A DNA stretch of 64,000 nucleotides from Lapillicoccus sp. (GCF_025353065.1 NZ_JANXRJ010000103.1:62001-126000), one strand, 5' to 3'. Counted from the first letter of the stretch, positions 1-9,456 are shown. Numbers and translations are program-made. The notes: generated from the letters alone by a model not told the origin.

Positions 1-1232
1 TCCTCGTCGCCGTCCCCACCCTCGTCGGCGCCGTGCTGCGCGTGCCCTACACGATGGCCACCGCGACCTTCGGCGGTCGCAACTGGGCCGTCTTCAGCGG
101 CATCGCCCTCCTCGTGCCGACCACCGCCACGTGGTACCTCATGGTCCACCCCGGCCACTCCTACACGACCTTCCTCCTCGTCGCCGGGCTCGCTGGCCTG
201 GGCGGTGGCAACTTCGCCTCGTCGATGACGAACATCAACGCCTTCTACCCCCAGCGGATGAAGGGCTGGGCCCTCGGGCTCAACGCCGGCGGGGGCAACA
301 TCGGCGTCCCCGTCGTCCAGGTCGTCGGCCTGCTCGTCATCGCGAGCCTCGGCAACCGTCGACCCGAGATCGTCTGTGCCGTCTACCTCGTGCTGCTCGC
401 CGTCGTCAGCATCGGCGCCGCGATGTTCATGGACAACCTCGACCACCAGACCGCCAACGCCGGAGCCATGAAGGACGTCCTCGGGCACGCGGACTCGTGG
501 CTCATCTCGCTGCTCTACATCGGCACCTTCGGCTCGTTCATCGGCTTCAGCTTCGCCTTCGGGCAGGTCCTCCAGATCACCTTCCTCGCCGGTCTCACGA
601 GCGGGGCCCCGACCGCGGCGCAGTCGGCCGCCGCCAGCCTCCACGCCGCGCAGATCGCCTTCATCGGTCCGCTCCTCGGCTCGGTCAGCCGGGTCCTCGG
701 CGGCCGGCTCGCCGACAGGCGCGGCGGCGGCCTGATCACCCTCGTCACCTTCGTCTCGATGGTCGTCGCCGGCGGGATCCTCGTCGCCTCGGGCACGGCC
801 GACGACGCCACCAAGGGCGCCGCCACCGGTCTGCAGCTCACCGGTCTGATCGCGGGGTTCATCCTGCTCTTCATCCTCTCCGGCATCGGCAACGGCTCGG
901 TCTACAAGATGATCCCGGCGATCTTCGAGCGGAAGTCCCTCGCCCTCAGGGGCGTCGGCGCCGAGCAGCGTCAGCAGTGGTCGCGCGCGATGTCCGGCGC
1001 ACTCATCGGTATCGCCGGAGCCATCGGCGCGCTCGGCGGCGTCGGCATCAACCTCCTCCTGCGCACCTCGTATGCCGGGTCGGCCAAGTCCGCGACTGCC
1101 GCCTTCTGGGTCTTCACGGCGTTCTACGTCGTTGCCGCCCTGGTCACCTGGGTCCGCTTCGTTCGCCGCCCGAAGGTGGAATCGGTCTCTGCCGCAACGG
1201 TTCCCGACCTCCAGACCCAGACGACCACCTGA
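1..1232 (+). CDS. narK: NarK-type nitrate/nitrite MFS transporter (5' partial)
   Basis: The reading frame is already open at the left edge (first full codon at base 3), so the true start and first helices lie outside the window; about 409 residues are visible. The product is a multi-helix major facilitator protein. The nitrate-porter signature is seen around bases 201-305 (GGGNFASSMTNINAFYP followed by GWALGLNAGGGNIG), the motif that distinguishes NarK/NasA nitrate and nitrite carriers from other MFS proteins. It would bring nitrate across the cytoplasmic membrane. Only 2 nt separate its stop from the nitrate reductase start, so it probably heads or belongs to the nas/nir operon. The C-terminal tail after the last helix is short and polar. 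Confidence 0.9.
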   Translation, partial: LVAVPTLVGAVLRVPYTMATATFGGRNWAVFSGIALLVPTTATWYLMVHPGHSYTTFLLVAGLAGLGGGNFASSMTNINAFYPQRMKGWALGLNAGGGNIGVPVVQVVGLLVIASLGNRRPEIVCAVYLVLLAVVSIGAAMFMDNLDHQTANAGAMKDVLGHADSWLISLLYIGTFGSFIGFSFAFGQVLQITFLAGLTSGAPTAAQSAAASLHAAQIAFIGPLLGSVSRVLGGRLADRRGGGLITLVTFVSMVVAGGILVASGTADDATKGAATGLQLTGLIAGFILLFILSGIGNGSVYKMIPAIFERKSLALRGVGAEQRQQWSRAMSGALIGIAGAIGALGGVGINLLLRTSYAGSAKSATAAFWVFTAFYVVAALVTWVRFVRRPKVESVSAATVPDLQTQTTT

Positions 1233-1234
1233 GC

Positions 1235-3349
1235 GTGACGGACCTTCTCGAGACGGCCCCTCGCGTGACCGACACCCACTGTCCCTACTGCGGGCTCCAG
1301 TGCGCGATGACCCTCACCGGCGACAGCGCCGCCGACCTCACCGTCACCCCCCGCCGCTTCCCGACCAACCGAGGAGGCCTGTGCCAGAAGGGCTGGACGA
1401 GCGCCGAGCTGCTCCGCCACCCCGGGCGACTCACCACACCCCTGGTGCGCAAGGCCGGCGAGCTCATCGAGACCTCGTGGGACGAAGCGCTCGACCTCGT
1501 CGCCGACACGATGCGTCAGGTCCAGGACGACCACGGCCGCGACGCCGTCGCTCTCTTCGGCGGCGGCGGCCTGACCAACGAGAAGGCTTACCAGCTGGGC
1601 AAGTTCGCACGGGTAGCGCTACGCACCTCGCAGATCGACTACAACGGCCGGTGGTGCATGTCCTCGGCCGCCGCCGCCGGGATCCGTTGCTTCGGCCTCG
1701 ACCGCGGTATGCCGTTCCCCGTCACCGACCTCGGCTCGGCGCACGCCGTGCTGCTGCTCGGCGCCAACCCTGCGGAGACGATGCCACCCTTCCTCGGCCA
1801 TCTGGTGACCTCGGCCGAGGCCGGCGGGCTGATGGTGGCCGACCCCCGGCTCACCCCGACGGCCGCCCGGGCCCTCGAGGGAGGCGGTCTCCACCTGCAG
1901 CTGCGCCCGGGAACGGACGCCGCCCTGGCCCTGGGGATGCTCCACCTCGCCGTCGTGGAACGCCACGTCGACCGCGACTACATCGCGGCCCGCACCTCCG
2001 GCTGGGACGAGCTGTGGCCGACGGTGGCGCAGTGGACACCAGACCGCGCCGAGCGGGTCACCGGCGTCGCCGCCGCCACGATGCGCCGGGCCGTCGAGCT
2101 GCTCGCCCGGGCCCGCGACACCGAGCGCGGTGCCTACGTCCTCAGCGCCAGCGGCGGGGAGCAGCACGCGACCGGCACCGACACCGTGAGCGCCTACATC
2201 GCCCTGGCGCTCGGCCTCGGTCTTCCGGGTCAGCGGGGCAGTGGGTTCGGCACGATCACCGGCCAGGGCAACGGGCAGGGCGGTCGCGAGCACGGCCAGA
2301 AGGCCGACCAGCTGCCCGGCTACCGCAAGATCGCGGACCCCGTGGCGCGAGCCCACGTCGCGGGCGTCTGGGGCATCGACCCCGACGACCTTCCCGGCCC
2401 CGGACGCAGTGCCTTCGAGCTGCTCGACGCCCTGGGGACCGATGCCGGCCCGCGCCTCCTCATGGTCCACGGCTCCAACCCCGTCGTCTCCGCGCCCCAC
2501 GCCGGCAGGGTCCGCGAGCGGCTGGCTGCCCTGGACCTGCTCGTCGTCTGCGACTTCGTGCTGTCCGAGACCGCCGCGATGGCCGACGTCGTCCTGCCCG
2601 TCCTCCAGTGGGCCGAGGAGGAGGGCACGATGACCAACCTCGACGGCCGCGTCCTGCGTCGCCGCGCGGCTCTGGCGCCCGCCGGTCTCGCGCGCAGCGA
2701 GCTCGAGGTCTGGCACGACCTCGCGGTCCGGCTGGGCCAGCCGGCCGAGCGGTTCCCCACCGACCCCCGGGTGGTCTTCGACGAGCTCCGACGGGCGTCC
2801 GCGGGCGGCCCCGCCGACTACTCCGCCATCACCTGGGAGCGGATCGACGCCGGTGAGCACCTGCACTGGCCCTGCCCGCTCGACCGCCCCCAGGGCACGC
2901 CTCGGCTCTTCCTCGACGGCTTCGCGTTCCCTGACGGCCGCGCCCGGTTCTCAGCAGTCGACCAGACCGGTCCGGCCGAACCGGTCGACGGCCACTACCC
3001 CCTCATCGGGACGACCGGCCGGGTCCTCGCCCACTACCAGTCCGGCGCCCAGACCCGTCTCGTCCCCGAGCTCGCCGCCTCCTCCGGAGGGATGTTCGTG
3101 CAGGTCCACCCCGAAACCGCCGACAGGGCAGGCCTCGGCGACGGCGCCCTCGCCGACGTCGTGAGCCGTCGCGGACGCACCAGGGCGACGGTCCGGTGCG
3201 ACGCCGACATGCGCCTCGACACGGTCTTCCTCCCCTTCCACTGGTCCGGGGACGGCACCGCCAACCACCTCACGAACCCCGTCCTCGACCCCACCAGCCG
3301 GATGCCCGAGTTCAAGGCCTGTGCCGTGCGGCTCGAGGTGGCGTCATGA
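1235..3349 (+). CDS. nasC: Assimilatory nitrate reductase, molybdopterin catalytic subunit
   Basis: A 704-residue molybdopterin oxidoreductase. An N-terminal [4Fe-4S] site is formed by C16, C19, C23 and C50 (CPYCGLQC, then GGLCQKGW). C141 in NGRWCMSSA is the expected Mo-ligating cysteine of the NarB/NasA class. The C-terminal ~120 residues match the molybdopterin-dinucleotide-binding domain. It should reduce nitrate to nitrite in the cytoplasm with electrons from the flavoprotein encoded next. GTG at 1235 is chosen because it lies 2 nt after the transporter stop; GTG at 1265 is an in-frame alternative that still keeps the cluster cysteines. It ends in an ATGA overlap with the next gene. The C-terminal [2Fe-2S] extension of some NasC proteins is absent. 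Confidence 0.9.
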   Translation: MTDLLETAPRVTDTHCPYCGLQCAMTLTGDSAADLTVTPRRFPTNRGGLCQKGWTSAELLRHPGRLTTPLVRKAGELIETSWDEALDLVADTMRQVQDDHGRDAVALFGGGGLTNEKAYQLGKFARVALRTSQIDYNGRWCMSSAAAAGIRCFGLDRGMPFPVTDLGSAHAVLLLGANPAETMPPFLGHLVTSAEAGGLMVADPRLTPTAARALEGGGLHLQLRPGTDAALALGMLHLAVVERHVDRDYIAARTSGWDELWPTVAQWTPDRAERVTGVAAATMRRAVELLARARDTERGAYVLSASGGEQHATGTDTVSAYIALALGLGLPGQRGSGFGTITGQGNGQGGREHGQKADQLPGYRKIADPVARAHVAGVWGIDPDDLPGPGRSAFELLDALGTDAGPRLLMVHGSNPVVSAPHAGRVRERLAALDLLVVCDFVLSETAAMADVVLPVLQWAEEEGTMTNLDGRVLRRRAALAPAGLARSELEVWHDLAVRLGQPAERFPTDPRVVFDELRRASAGGPADYSAITWERIDAGEHLHWPCPLDRPQGTPRLFLDGFAFPDGRARFSAVDQTGPAEPVDGHYPLIGTTGRVLAHYQSGAQTRLVPELAASSGGMFVQVHPETADRAGLGDGALADVVSRRGRTRATVRCDADMRLDTVFLPFHWSGDGTANHLTNPVLDPTSRMPEFKACAVRLEVAS

Positions 3350-4989
3350 CGACCCGCGTCCTCGTCGTGGGCAACGGCATGGCCGGCGCCCGCGTCGCCG
3401 AGGAGCTGCGTCGGCGTGACCCGTCGGGCCACCAGATCGCCGTGACGGTGGTGGGCGAGGAGGCGCACGCGGCATACAACCGCATCCTCCTGTCGACCGT
3501 CGTGGGCGGCGCGATCACGCCGCGCGAGACGCGGCTGAAGCCCGACGGCTGGTGGGAGGCGCACCTGATCGAGGTCCGCACCGGCTCCCGCGTCACGGCC
3601 GTCGACACCCTCACCCGCACCGCGACCGTATGCCGCGTGCCCGCCGCCGGCGGTCAGCCCACCGACGCCTCGCTCACCGATGCGTCGACCCAGATCGCCT
3701 GGGACGAGCTGGTGCTCGCCACCGGCAGCACGTCGTTCATGCCGCGCATCGAGGGCACGCAGGTCGGGGACCGGCGGTTCGATGACGCGCAGGCCGGGGA
3801 CATGCAGCTCGAGGAGACCGACGTCGTCGCGTTCCGCTCGATCGACGACTGCGCCCGGCTGGTGCGCGCGGCCCGATCCGCCTCTCACGCCATCGTCCTC
3901 GGCGGCGGACTGCTCGGCATCGAAGCCGCACGCGGACTGCTCATGAGGGGGGTCGACGTCACGATTGTGCACCCACGCAGCATCCCCATGGAGCGTCAGC
4001 TCGACGACGACGGCGGCGCGGTCCTCACCCGTGTGCTGAGGGCCACCGGCGCCCGGCTCATCCTCGGTCGCCGGGTCACGGCGTGGAGGGACGCTGCCGG
4101 AGGTCACGGTCACGAGGCAGTCCTCGATGACGGCACGACCATCGCGGGCGACCTCCTCGTCGTCGCCGCGGGCATCCTGCCCCGCGTCGACCTGGCCCGC
4201 GATCTCGGGGCAGAAGTGAGGAGGGGCATCGTCGTCGACGACCGGCTCTCCACGACGGTCCCGCACGTCCACGCCGTCGGTGAGTGCGTCGAGCACCGCG
4301 GCACCGTCTACGGGCTCGTCCAACCCGGGTGGGAGCAGGCCCGCGTCCTCGCCGACGTGCTGACGGGAGCCGACCCCACGTCGCGCTACGAGGGCACTGA
4401 ACCCCTGACCCGCCTCAAGGTGCACGACATCGACCTCGCGAGCATGGGGGTGGTGACGACGGGACTGCACGACGACGACCACGAGGTCGTCACCGTGGCC
4501 GACCCCCGGCGGGGTCGGTACGCCAAGCTCGTGCTGCGGGGTGACCGTGTCGTCGGCGCAGTCCTCCTCGGTGCCGGTGACGTCGCCGGAGCCGTGAGCC
4601 AGCTCTTCGACTCGGGGGCTCCTGCCCCGACCGACCGGATCGCGTTGCTCCTCGGGCGTGCTCCCGGCTCCGGTGCGACACCGCTCGACGCGGTCAGCCT
4701 CGCGCAGATGCCGGGGAGCGCGGTGATCTGCCGCTGCAACTCCGTGACCAAGCACGGCATCGTCGAGGCCTGGCGCAGCGGGTGCACCACCCGCGACGCC
4801 GTCGCCACCGCCACCCGGGCCACGACCGGTTGCGGCAGCTGCGTGGCCGCGGTCGACGGCCTCTGTCAGTGGCTGACCAGCGTCGAGCCACCGGACATGG
4901 CCGCCCGTGCAGGCCCCGAGTCCCCCACCGTGTCCGACCAGCCCCAGCAGCACCATCCCACAGCGGCTTTCGCCGAAGGAGCAGCATGA
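3346..4989 (+). CDS. nasB: FAD/NAD(P)H oxidoreductase with C-terminal BFD-like [2Fe-2S] domain (nitrate reductase electron-transfer subunit)
   Basis: A 547-residue flavoprotein resembling the N-terminal half of NirB. A Rossmann fingerprint lies at residues ~6-20 (VVGNGMAGARVAEE) and a second at ~184-196 (VLGGGLLGIEAA) for FAD and NAD(P)H. A Fer2_BFD-type cluster site is visible at the C-terminus: C462-x-C464-x31-C496-x2-C499. There is no sirohaem region, so it is not a nitrite reductase itself; by position and family it most likely passes electrons from NAD(P)H to the nitrate reductase encoded just upstream. It overlaps both neighbours by 4 nt (ATGA), indicating tight translational coupling. 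An AYN-rich segment near residue 43 is typical of this flavoprotein family. Confidence 0.85.
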   Translation: MTTRVLVVGNGMAGARVAEELRRRDPSGHQIAVTVVGEEAHAAYNRILLSTVVGGAITPRETRLKPDGWWEAHLIEVRTGSRVTAVDTLTRTATVCRVPAAGGQPTDASLTDASTQIAWDELVLATGSTSFMPRIEGTQVGDRRFDDAQAGDMQLEETDVVAFRSIDDCARLVRAARSASHAIVLGGGLLGIEAARGLLMRGVDVTIVHPRSIPMERQLDDDGGAVLTRVLRATGARLILGRRVTAWRDAAGGHGHEAVLDDGTTIAGDLLVVAAGILPRVDLARDLGAEVRRGIVVDDRLSTTVPHVHAVGECVEHRGTVYGLVQPGWEQARVLADVLTGADPTSRYEGTEPLTRLKVHDIDLASMGVVTTGLHDDDHEVVTVADPRRGRYAKLVLRGDRVVGAVLLGAGDVAGAVSQLFDSGAPAPTDRIALLLGRAPGSGATPLDAVSLAQMPGSAVICRCNSVTKHGIVEAWRSGCTTRDAVATATRATTGCGSCVAAVDGLCQWLTSVEPPDMAARAGPESPTVSDQPQQHHPTAAFAEGAA

Positions 4990-7535
4990 CAACCCCACGC
5001 ACCGTCGTCGTCATCGGTCACGGCATGGTCGGCCACCGCTTCGTCGAGGCGATCCGCTCGCGGGACGACGCCGACTCCTGGCGCGTCATCGTCCTGGCCG
5101 AGGAGCAGGACGCGGCCTACGACCGGGTCGGGCTCTCGTCCTACATCGGGGCCTGGGACCGGAGCCTGCTCGCCTTGCCGGGCAACGACTACGACGGGGA
5201 CCCCCACGTCGAGGTCCGTCTCGGGCTGCGGGCCGACAAGATCGACCGTGCGGGCCAGGAGGTCGTCGTCACGACGGCCGACGGTGCGGAGTCACGGGTC
5301 GGCTACGACGCCCTCGTGCTCGCCACCGGGTCCTACCCCTTCGTCCCACCCGTGCCCGGCCACGACCTCGACCGGTGCTTCGTCTACCGGACCCTCGACG
5401 ACCTCGACGGGATCCGCACGGCGGCCGAGGCCGCTGTGGCCCGCGCCGCAGCCGGCGGCAGGCCTGCGACCGGCGTGGTCGTCGGCGGCGGCCTGCTCGG
5501 GCTCGAGGCGGCAAACGCGTTGCGGCTGTTGGGACTTCGGCCCCACGTCGTGGAGTTCGCCCCACGTCTCATGCCGCTGCAGGTCGACGTCGGCGGCGGC
5601 GCCGTCCTCTCCCGGCTCATCGGCGACCTCGGGGTCGACATCCACGCCGGGGTCGGCACCGCCTCGATCACCGCGGTGCCGACCGACTCCGGCGAGGTGC
5701 TCCACGTCGGGTTGTCGGACGAGAGCGTCATCGAGACCGACCTGCTCGTCTTCTCCGCCGGCGTGCGCCCCCAGGACGCCCTCGCCCGCACGGCCGGGAT
5801 CGCCGTCGGCGAGCGCGGCGGCGTCCTGACCGATCTCGGGTGCGCCACCGACGACCCCGCGATCTGGGCGATCGGCGAGTGCGCGGCGATCGAGGGGCGC
5901 TGCTACGGGCTCGTCGCCCCGGGCTACTCCAGCGCCGAGGTCGTCGCCGACCGGCTGCTCGGCGGCGATGCGACGTTCCCCGGGGCCGACCTCTCCACCA
6001 AGCTGAAGCTCCTCGGGGTGGACGTCGCCTCCTTCGGTGACGCCATGGGCACCACCCCCGGCGCCCTCGAGATCATCCACAGCGACGGCCGCGGCACCTA
6101 CGCCAAGGTCGTCCTCTCCGATGATGCCCGGACCCTCCTCGGCGGGATCCTCGTCGGTGACGCCACGGCATACACCACGCTGCGCTCCTTCGTCGGGCGC
6201 GAGGTGCCCGGCGATCCCGCCTCCCTCATCTCCCCCGCGGGCGACGGCGTCGACCTCACCGGCGTGCTGCCCGACGACGCGATCGTCTGCTCCTGCAACC
6301 ACGTCACGAAGGGCACGATCTGCGCCGCGATCGCCGACGGCGCCTGCGACGTCGCCGAGCTCAAGGGCTGCACCAGCGCCGGAACCACCTGTGGCGGTTG
6401 CCTGCCCACGGTGAAGAAGCTTCTCGTCGACTCCGGCGTCGAGGTCTCGACCGCGGTCTGCGAGCACTTCGCGCAGTCGCGGGCCGAGCTCTTCGAGGTC
6501 GTCTCGGCGACCGGCATCCGCACCTTCTCGGAGCTCGTCGCCCGATACGGCACCGGCACGGGCTGCGAGATCTGCAAGCCCACCGTCGCCTCCATCCTCG
6601 CCTCGACGAGCAGCGACCACATCCTCGACGGCGAGCAGGCCGCGTTGCAGGACAGCAACGACCACTTCCTGGCCAACATCCAGAAGAACGGCACCTACTC
6701 CGTGGTCCCGCGGATGCCGGGTGGCGAGGTCACGGCCGAGCAGCTCATCACCATCGGGGAGATCGCCCGCGACTTCGACCTCTACGTCAAGGTGACCGGA
6801 GGTCAGCGGCTCGACCTCTTCGGCGCCAGGGTCGAGCAGCTGCCGGCGATCTGGCGGCGGCTCGTCGACGTCGGCATGGAGTCGGGGCAGGCCTACGGCA
6901 AGTCGCTGCGCACCGTGAAGTCCTGCGTGGGCTCGTCGTGGTGCCGCTACGGCGTGCAGGACGCCGTGGGGATGGCCGTCTCGCTCGAGCTGCGCTACCG
7001 GGGTCTGCGTTCACCGCACAAGATCAAGTTCGGGGTCTCGGGGTGTGCCCGTGAGTGCGCCGAGGCGCGGGGCAAGGACGTCGGCATCATCGCGACCGAG
7101 CACGGCTGGAACCTCTACGTCGCCGGCAACGGCGGGCAGACCCCCAAGCACGCCCTGCTGCTCGCCTCGGACGTCGACGACGAGATGCTGGTCCGCTACA
7201 TCGACCGCTACCTGATGTTCTACGTCCGCACGGCTGACCGGCTCCAGCGCACCGCGCCCTGGCTCGAGAGCCTCGAGGGCGGTCTCGACCACCTGCGGGA
7301 CGTCGTCTGCGAGGATTCGCTCGGCATCGCCGCCGACCTCGAGGCCGCGATGGCCGCCCACGTCGGGGGATACCGGGACGAGTGGGCCGCCGTCCTCGAC
7401 GACCCCGACAAGCTCTCGCGGTTCGTCTCGTTCGTCAACGCCCCGGAGGAGCCCGACCCGACGATCGCCTTCGACGGCAGCAGCGGGCGCAAGGTGCCGG
7501 TGCTGCTCGGTATGCCGTCCACGCAGCGACCCTGA
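4986..7535 (+). CDS. nirB: NADH-dependent nitrite reductase, large subunit NirB
   Basis: An 849-residue protein with the canonical NirB order: FAD/NAD(P)-binding module (~1-300), BFD-like [2Fe-2S] site (C435, C437, C469, C472), the CEHF and GCEICKP segments, then the ferredoxin-like and sirohaem/[4Fe-4S] half. The sirohaem cluster ligands are C647-x5-C653 and C687-x3-C691 (SCVGSSWC and SGCAREC). It carries out the six-electron reduction of nitrite to ammonium in the cytoplasm. ATG at 4986 overlaps the stop of the upstream gene and has GAAGGAG just before it. Length is normal for the family. It follows the nitrate reductase pair and precedes nirD, so the whole nitrate-to-ammonium path is encoded in order. 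Confidence 0.95.
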   Translation: MTTPRTVVVIGHGMVGHRFVEAIRSRDDADSWRVIVLAEEQDAAYDRVGLSSYIGAWDRSLLALPGNDYDGDPHVEVRLGLRADKIDRAGQEVVVTTADGAESRVGYDALVLATGSYPFVPPVPGHDLDRCFVYRTLDDLDGIRTAAEAAVARAAAGGRPATGVVVGGGLLGLEAANALRLLGLRPHVVEFAPRLMPLQVDVGGGAVLSRLIGDLGVDIHAGVGTASITAVPTDSGEVLHVGLSDESVIETDLLVFSAGVRPQDALARTAGIAVGERGGVLTDLGCATDDPAIWAIGECAAIEGRCYGLVAPGYSSAEVVADRLLGGDATFPGADLSTKLKLLGVDVASFGDAMGTTPGALEIIHSDGRGTYAKVVLSDDARTLLGGILVGDATAYTTLRSFVGREVPGDPASLISPAGDGVDLTGVLPDDAIVCSCNHVTKGTICAAIADGACDVAELKGCTSAGTTCGGCLPTVKKLLVDSGVEVSTAVCEHFAQSRAELFEVVSATGIRTFSELVARYGTGTGCEICKPTVASILASTSSDHILDGEQAALQDSNDHFLANIQKNGTYSVVPRMPGGEVTAEQLITIGEIARDFDLYVKVTGGQRLDLFGARVEQLPAIWRRLVDVGMESGQAYGKSLRTVKSCVGSSWCRYGVQDAVGMAVSLELRYRGLRSPHKIKFGVSGCARECAEARGKDVGIIATEHGWNLYVAGNGGQTPKHALLLASDVDDEMLVRYIDRYLMFYVRTADRLQRTAPWLESLEGGLDHLRDVVCEDSLGIAADLEAAMAAHVGGYRDEWAAVLDDPDKLSRFVSFVNAPEEPDPTIAFDGSSGRKVPVLLGMPSTQRP

Positions 7536-7604
7536 CGGACGGGTGCTCCACCCACAAACCTCTGCGCCACAACCGTGTTCGACCGACAGCCCTGGGAGAC
7601 CCCC

Positions 7605-8087
7605 GTGCACCTCACGACCCACGAGACCACCGACCGACCGGAGGGGACGCCCTCCGGTGACCCCACGGCATACCCCTCGATGGCGCCGCCGCGGCGCGTT
7701 GTCCGGCCGGGGGTCCTCCCACCGGCCCGCCTCCACGACTGGGTCGCCGCCTGTCCTGTCGACCGGCTCGTCGCCGGTCGCGGGGTCGCCGTCCTCCTCT
7801 CCGGTGGCGCGCAGGCCGCGGTCTTCCTGCTGGCGTCCGGGATGCTCTACGCCGTCGGCAACATCGACCCCTACAGCGGCGCCGCGGTGATGTCGCGGGG
7901 GCTGACCGGCGACCGCGGCGGCGAGCCGACGATCGCGTCCCCCCTGCTCAAGCAGGTGTTCTCGCTGCGTGACGGCCGGGCCCTCGATGACGAGTCCGTC
8001 GCCTTGCCGGTCTATGCCGTGCGCGTCGTCGACGGTGAGCTGCGGGTCGGGGTAGCGCGTGCGGCGGAGGGCGTCTCGGCGGCCTGA
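7605..8087 (+). CDS. nirD: Nitrite reductase small subunit NirD (Rieske-like fold)
   Basis: About 160 residues. The C-terminal two thirds match the NirD Rieske-like domain (MLYAVGNIDPYSGAAVMSRG, then SPLLKQVFSLRDG). Like other NirD proteins it lacks the CxH...CxxH cluster ligands of true Rieske proteins. It forms the small subunit of NADH-nitrite reductase with NirB. I prefer GTG at 7605 because GGGAG sits 6-7 nt upstream; GTG at 7575 is an in-frame alternative adding ten residues. The first ~35 residues are proline-rich and probably disordered. It is the last gene of the operon; a repeat-rich convergent intergenic region follows. Confidence 0.9.
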   Translation: MHLTTHETTDRPEGTPSGDPTAYPSMAPPRRVVRPGVLPPARLHDWVAACPVDRLVAGRGVAVLLSGGAQAAVFLLASGMLYAVGNIDPYSGAAVMSRGLTGDRGGEPTIASPLLKQVFSLRDGRALDDESVALPVYAVRVVDGELRVGVARAAEGVSAA

Positions 8088-8104
8088 GTCGGACCGTGGC
8101 TGTC

Positions 8105-8203
8105 CAGAACTCGTCAGCTGCCCGGTTCTGCGCGGCGCCCAGGCTGAGGGCGTGGGCAGAACTCGTCAGCTGCCCAGTTCTGCACGGCGCCCGGTTCTGA
8201 ACG
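8105..8203. repeat. Two tandem hairpin-forming repeats plus a half copy
   Basis: Two copies of a 27-nt unit start at 8105 and 8157, 52 bp apart. Both contain CAGAACT, the 12-nt spacer CGTCAGCTGCCC and a right arm (GGTTCTGC or AGTTCTGC). The second copy is a perfect 8-bp stem (GCAGAACT/AGTTCTGC, 8156-8183); the first has a 6-bp stem. A third right-arm-only copy (GGTTCTGAAC) lies at 8193-8202. The region sits between the convergent nirD and nnaR genes, so it may end transcription in both directions, or it may be a small dispersed repeat. No poly-T tract is present. Confidence 0.6.
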
Positions 8204-8229
8204 TCGGCGGCTCCACCCCGAACCACCGC

Positions 8230-9456
8230 TCAGACGTTCAGCCGGTATCCGCGCTTGACGACGGTGGCCACGAGCCGCGAGTCCGGCAGCGACGACCGCA
8301 GCCGGCTCATCGCCATGTCGAGCGCGTGCTCGCCGCCGGAGACCGAACCGGACGAGCCTGACGCGCCGAGCGGGCCGGGTAGCCCGGGCATGGCCCGGAG
8401 GAGCTGGTCGCGGGAGAGCACCGACCCCCGGGCCGCGGCCAGCGCCTTGAAGATCGCGAGCGGTCCCGGCGCGAGGGTCACCGTCTCCGCGCCGAGGACG
8501 ACCGATCGACCGCGGACCTCGACCGTGCCGAGGGCGCTGTCGACGCGCGAGACCTGGTGGGTGGTCAGGTGCTCGCAGACGGTGCGGATGAGGGCGCCGA
8601 GCCGGTAGCGGTCGGGGACGATGGGCGTGATGCCGACCTCGATGAGGGGCTGCGCCGTGACCGGCCCCACCGCGGCGGCGACCACCCCGGTGCGCAGCGC
8701 GGCGACGAGCTCGTCGGCGCACCCCATCTCGCCGGCGGTGCTGAAGAGCGCGTCGACGGCAGGCGCGCTGGTGAAGGTGACGAGGTCGACGTTGCGGGTG
8801 CAGACCGCCTCGATCAGGCGATGGAGCCGCTCCCGGTCGGGTGGCTCCACCCACTGGTAGGGCGCGACGGTGAGCACCCGCGCACCCCCCGACTCGAGGC
8901 GACGCAGCTGCTCCACATCGGCGTACCCGTGCAGCTGGACGGCGATCGTCTGCCCGTCGACCCCGCTCTCCAGCAGGGTGTCGACGAGGGTCGAGGTGCG
9001 CTCGTCGGCGGCGATCCCGTCGTCGTTCAGACCCGCCGCGCGCACCGCCCCGCGCGCCTTCGGGCCGCGCACGAGGATGCGCGAGCCGGCGAGCGTCGCC
9101 GTGAGCTCCTCACCGATCCCGGCTGCGTCGGCGGCCTCCGACCACCGCCGCATCCCGTATGCCGTGGTGACCACCGTCGTGTCGGGCGCCGCGTCGATGA
9201 CGGTGCGGGTGTCCGCGATGAGGGTCTCGTCCTCGGCGATCGGCGCGATCCGCAGCGCGGGCGCGTGGATGACCTGGGCACCCCGTCGTTCGAGCGCGGC
9301 GATGAGGTCGGCGCTGCGCCGGTCGGACGTCACGGCGATCCGGAAGCCGGACAGCTGCTGCGGGCTGACCTCGGGCGCCGGTTCGGCGCTGGCGCCGGGA
9401 GGCGTCACGGCGGGGTCGACGGAGGACCCCGTGGGGTCGGGCGGCGTGCTCGTCAT
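8230..9456 (-). CDS. nnaR: NnaR-type regulator: HemD (uroporphyrinogen-III synthase) domain fused to a winged helix
   Basis: A 408-residue protein. After a proline-rich N-terminus, residues ~37-290 match uroporphyrinogen-III synthase (GFRIAVTSDRR at the start, TFTSAPAVDALF and AAVGPVTAQPL later). Residues ~305-408 are an OmpR/PhoB-type winged helix ending in MSRLRSSL...VATVVKRGYRLNV. This fusion is known in actinobacteria beside nitrate/nitrite genes. In Streptomyces the homologue NnaR works with GlnR to activate nitrate and nitrite assimilation, and the HemD part has been linked to sirohaem supply. Whether it still makes uroporphyrinogen III cannot be told from sequence. It is convergent to nirD, with an AGGT-containing ribosome site upstream of ATG 9456 (complement of ACCTCC at 9462). 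Confidence 0.88.
   Translation of the reverse strand: MTSTPPDPTGSSVDPAVTPPGASAEPAPEVSPQQLSGFRIAVTSDRRSADLIAALERRGAQVIHAPALRIAPIAEDETLIADTRTVIDAAPDTTVVTTAYGMRRWSEAADAAGIGEELTATLAGSRILVRGPKARGAVRAAGLNDDGIAADERTSTLVDTLLESGVDGQTIAVQLHGYADVEQLRRLESGGARVLTVAPYQWVEPPDRERLHRLIEAVCTRNVDLVTFTSAPAVDALFSTAGEMGCADELVAALRTGVVAAAVGPVTAQPLIEVGITPIVPDRYRLGALIRTVCEHLTTHQVSRVDSALGTVEVRGRSVVLGAETVTLAPGPLAIFKALAAARGSVLSRDQLLRAMPGLPGPLGASGSSGSVSGGEHALDMAMSRLRSSLPDSRLVATVVKRGYRLNV

Noticed and set aside
3034-4998. Very long open frames on the strand opposite the nas/nir, icd and other genes
   Set aside because: They are shadows caused by high GC: composition is Arg/Gly/Ala-rich with no recognisable domains, and the opposite strand carries clear enzymes.
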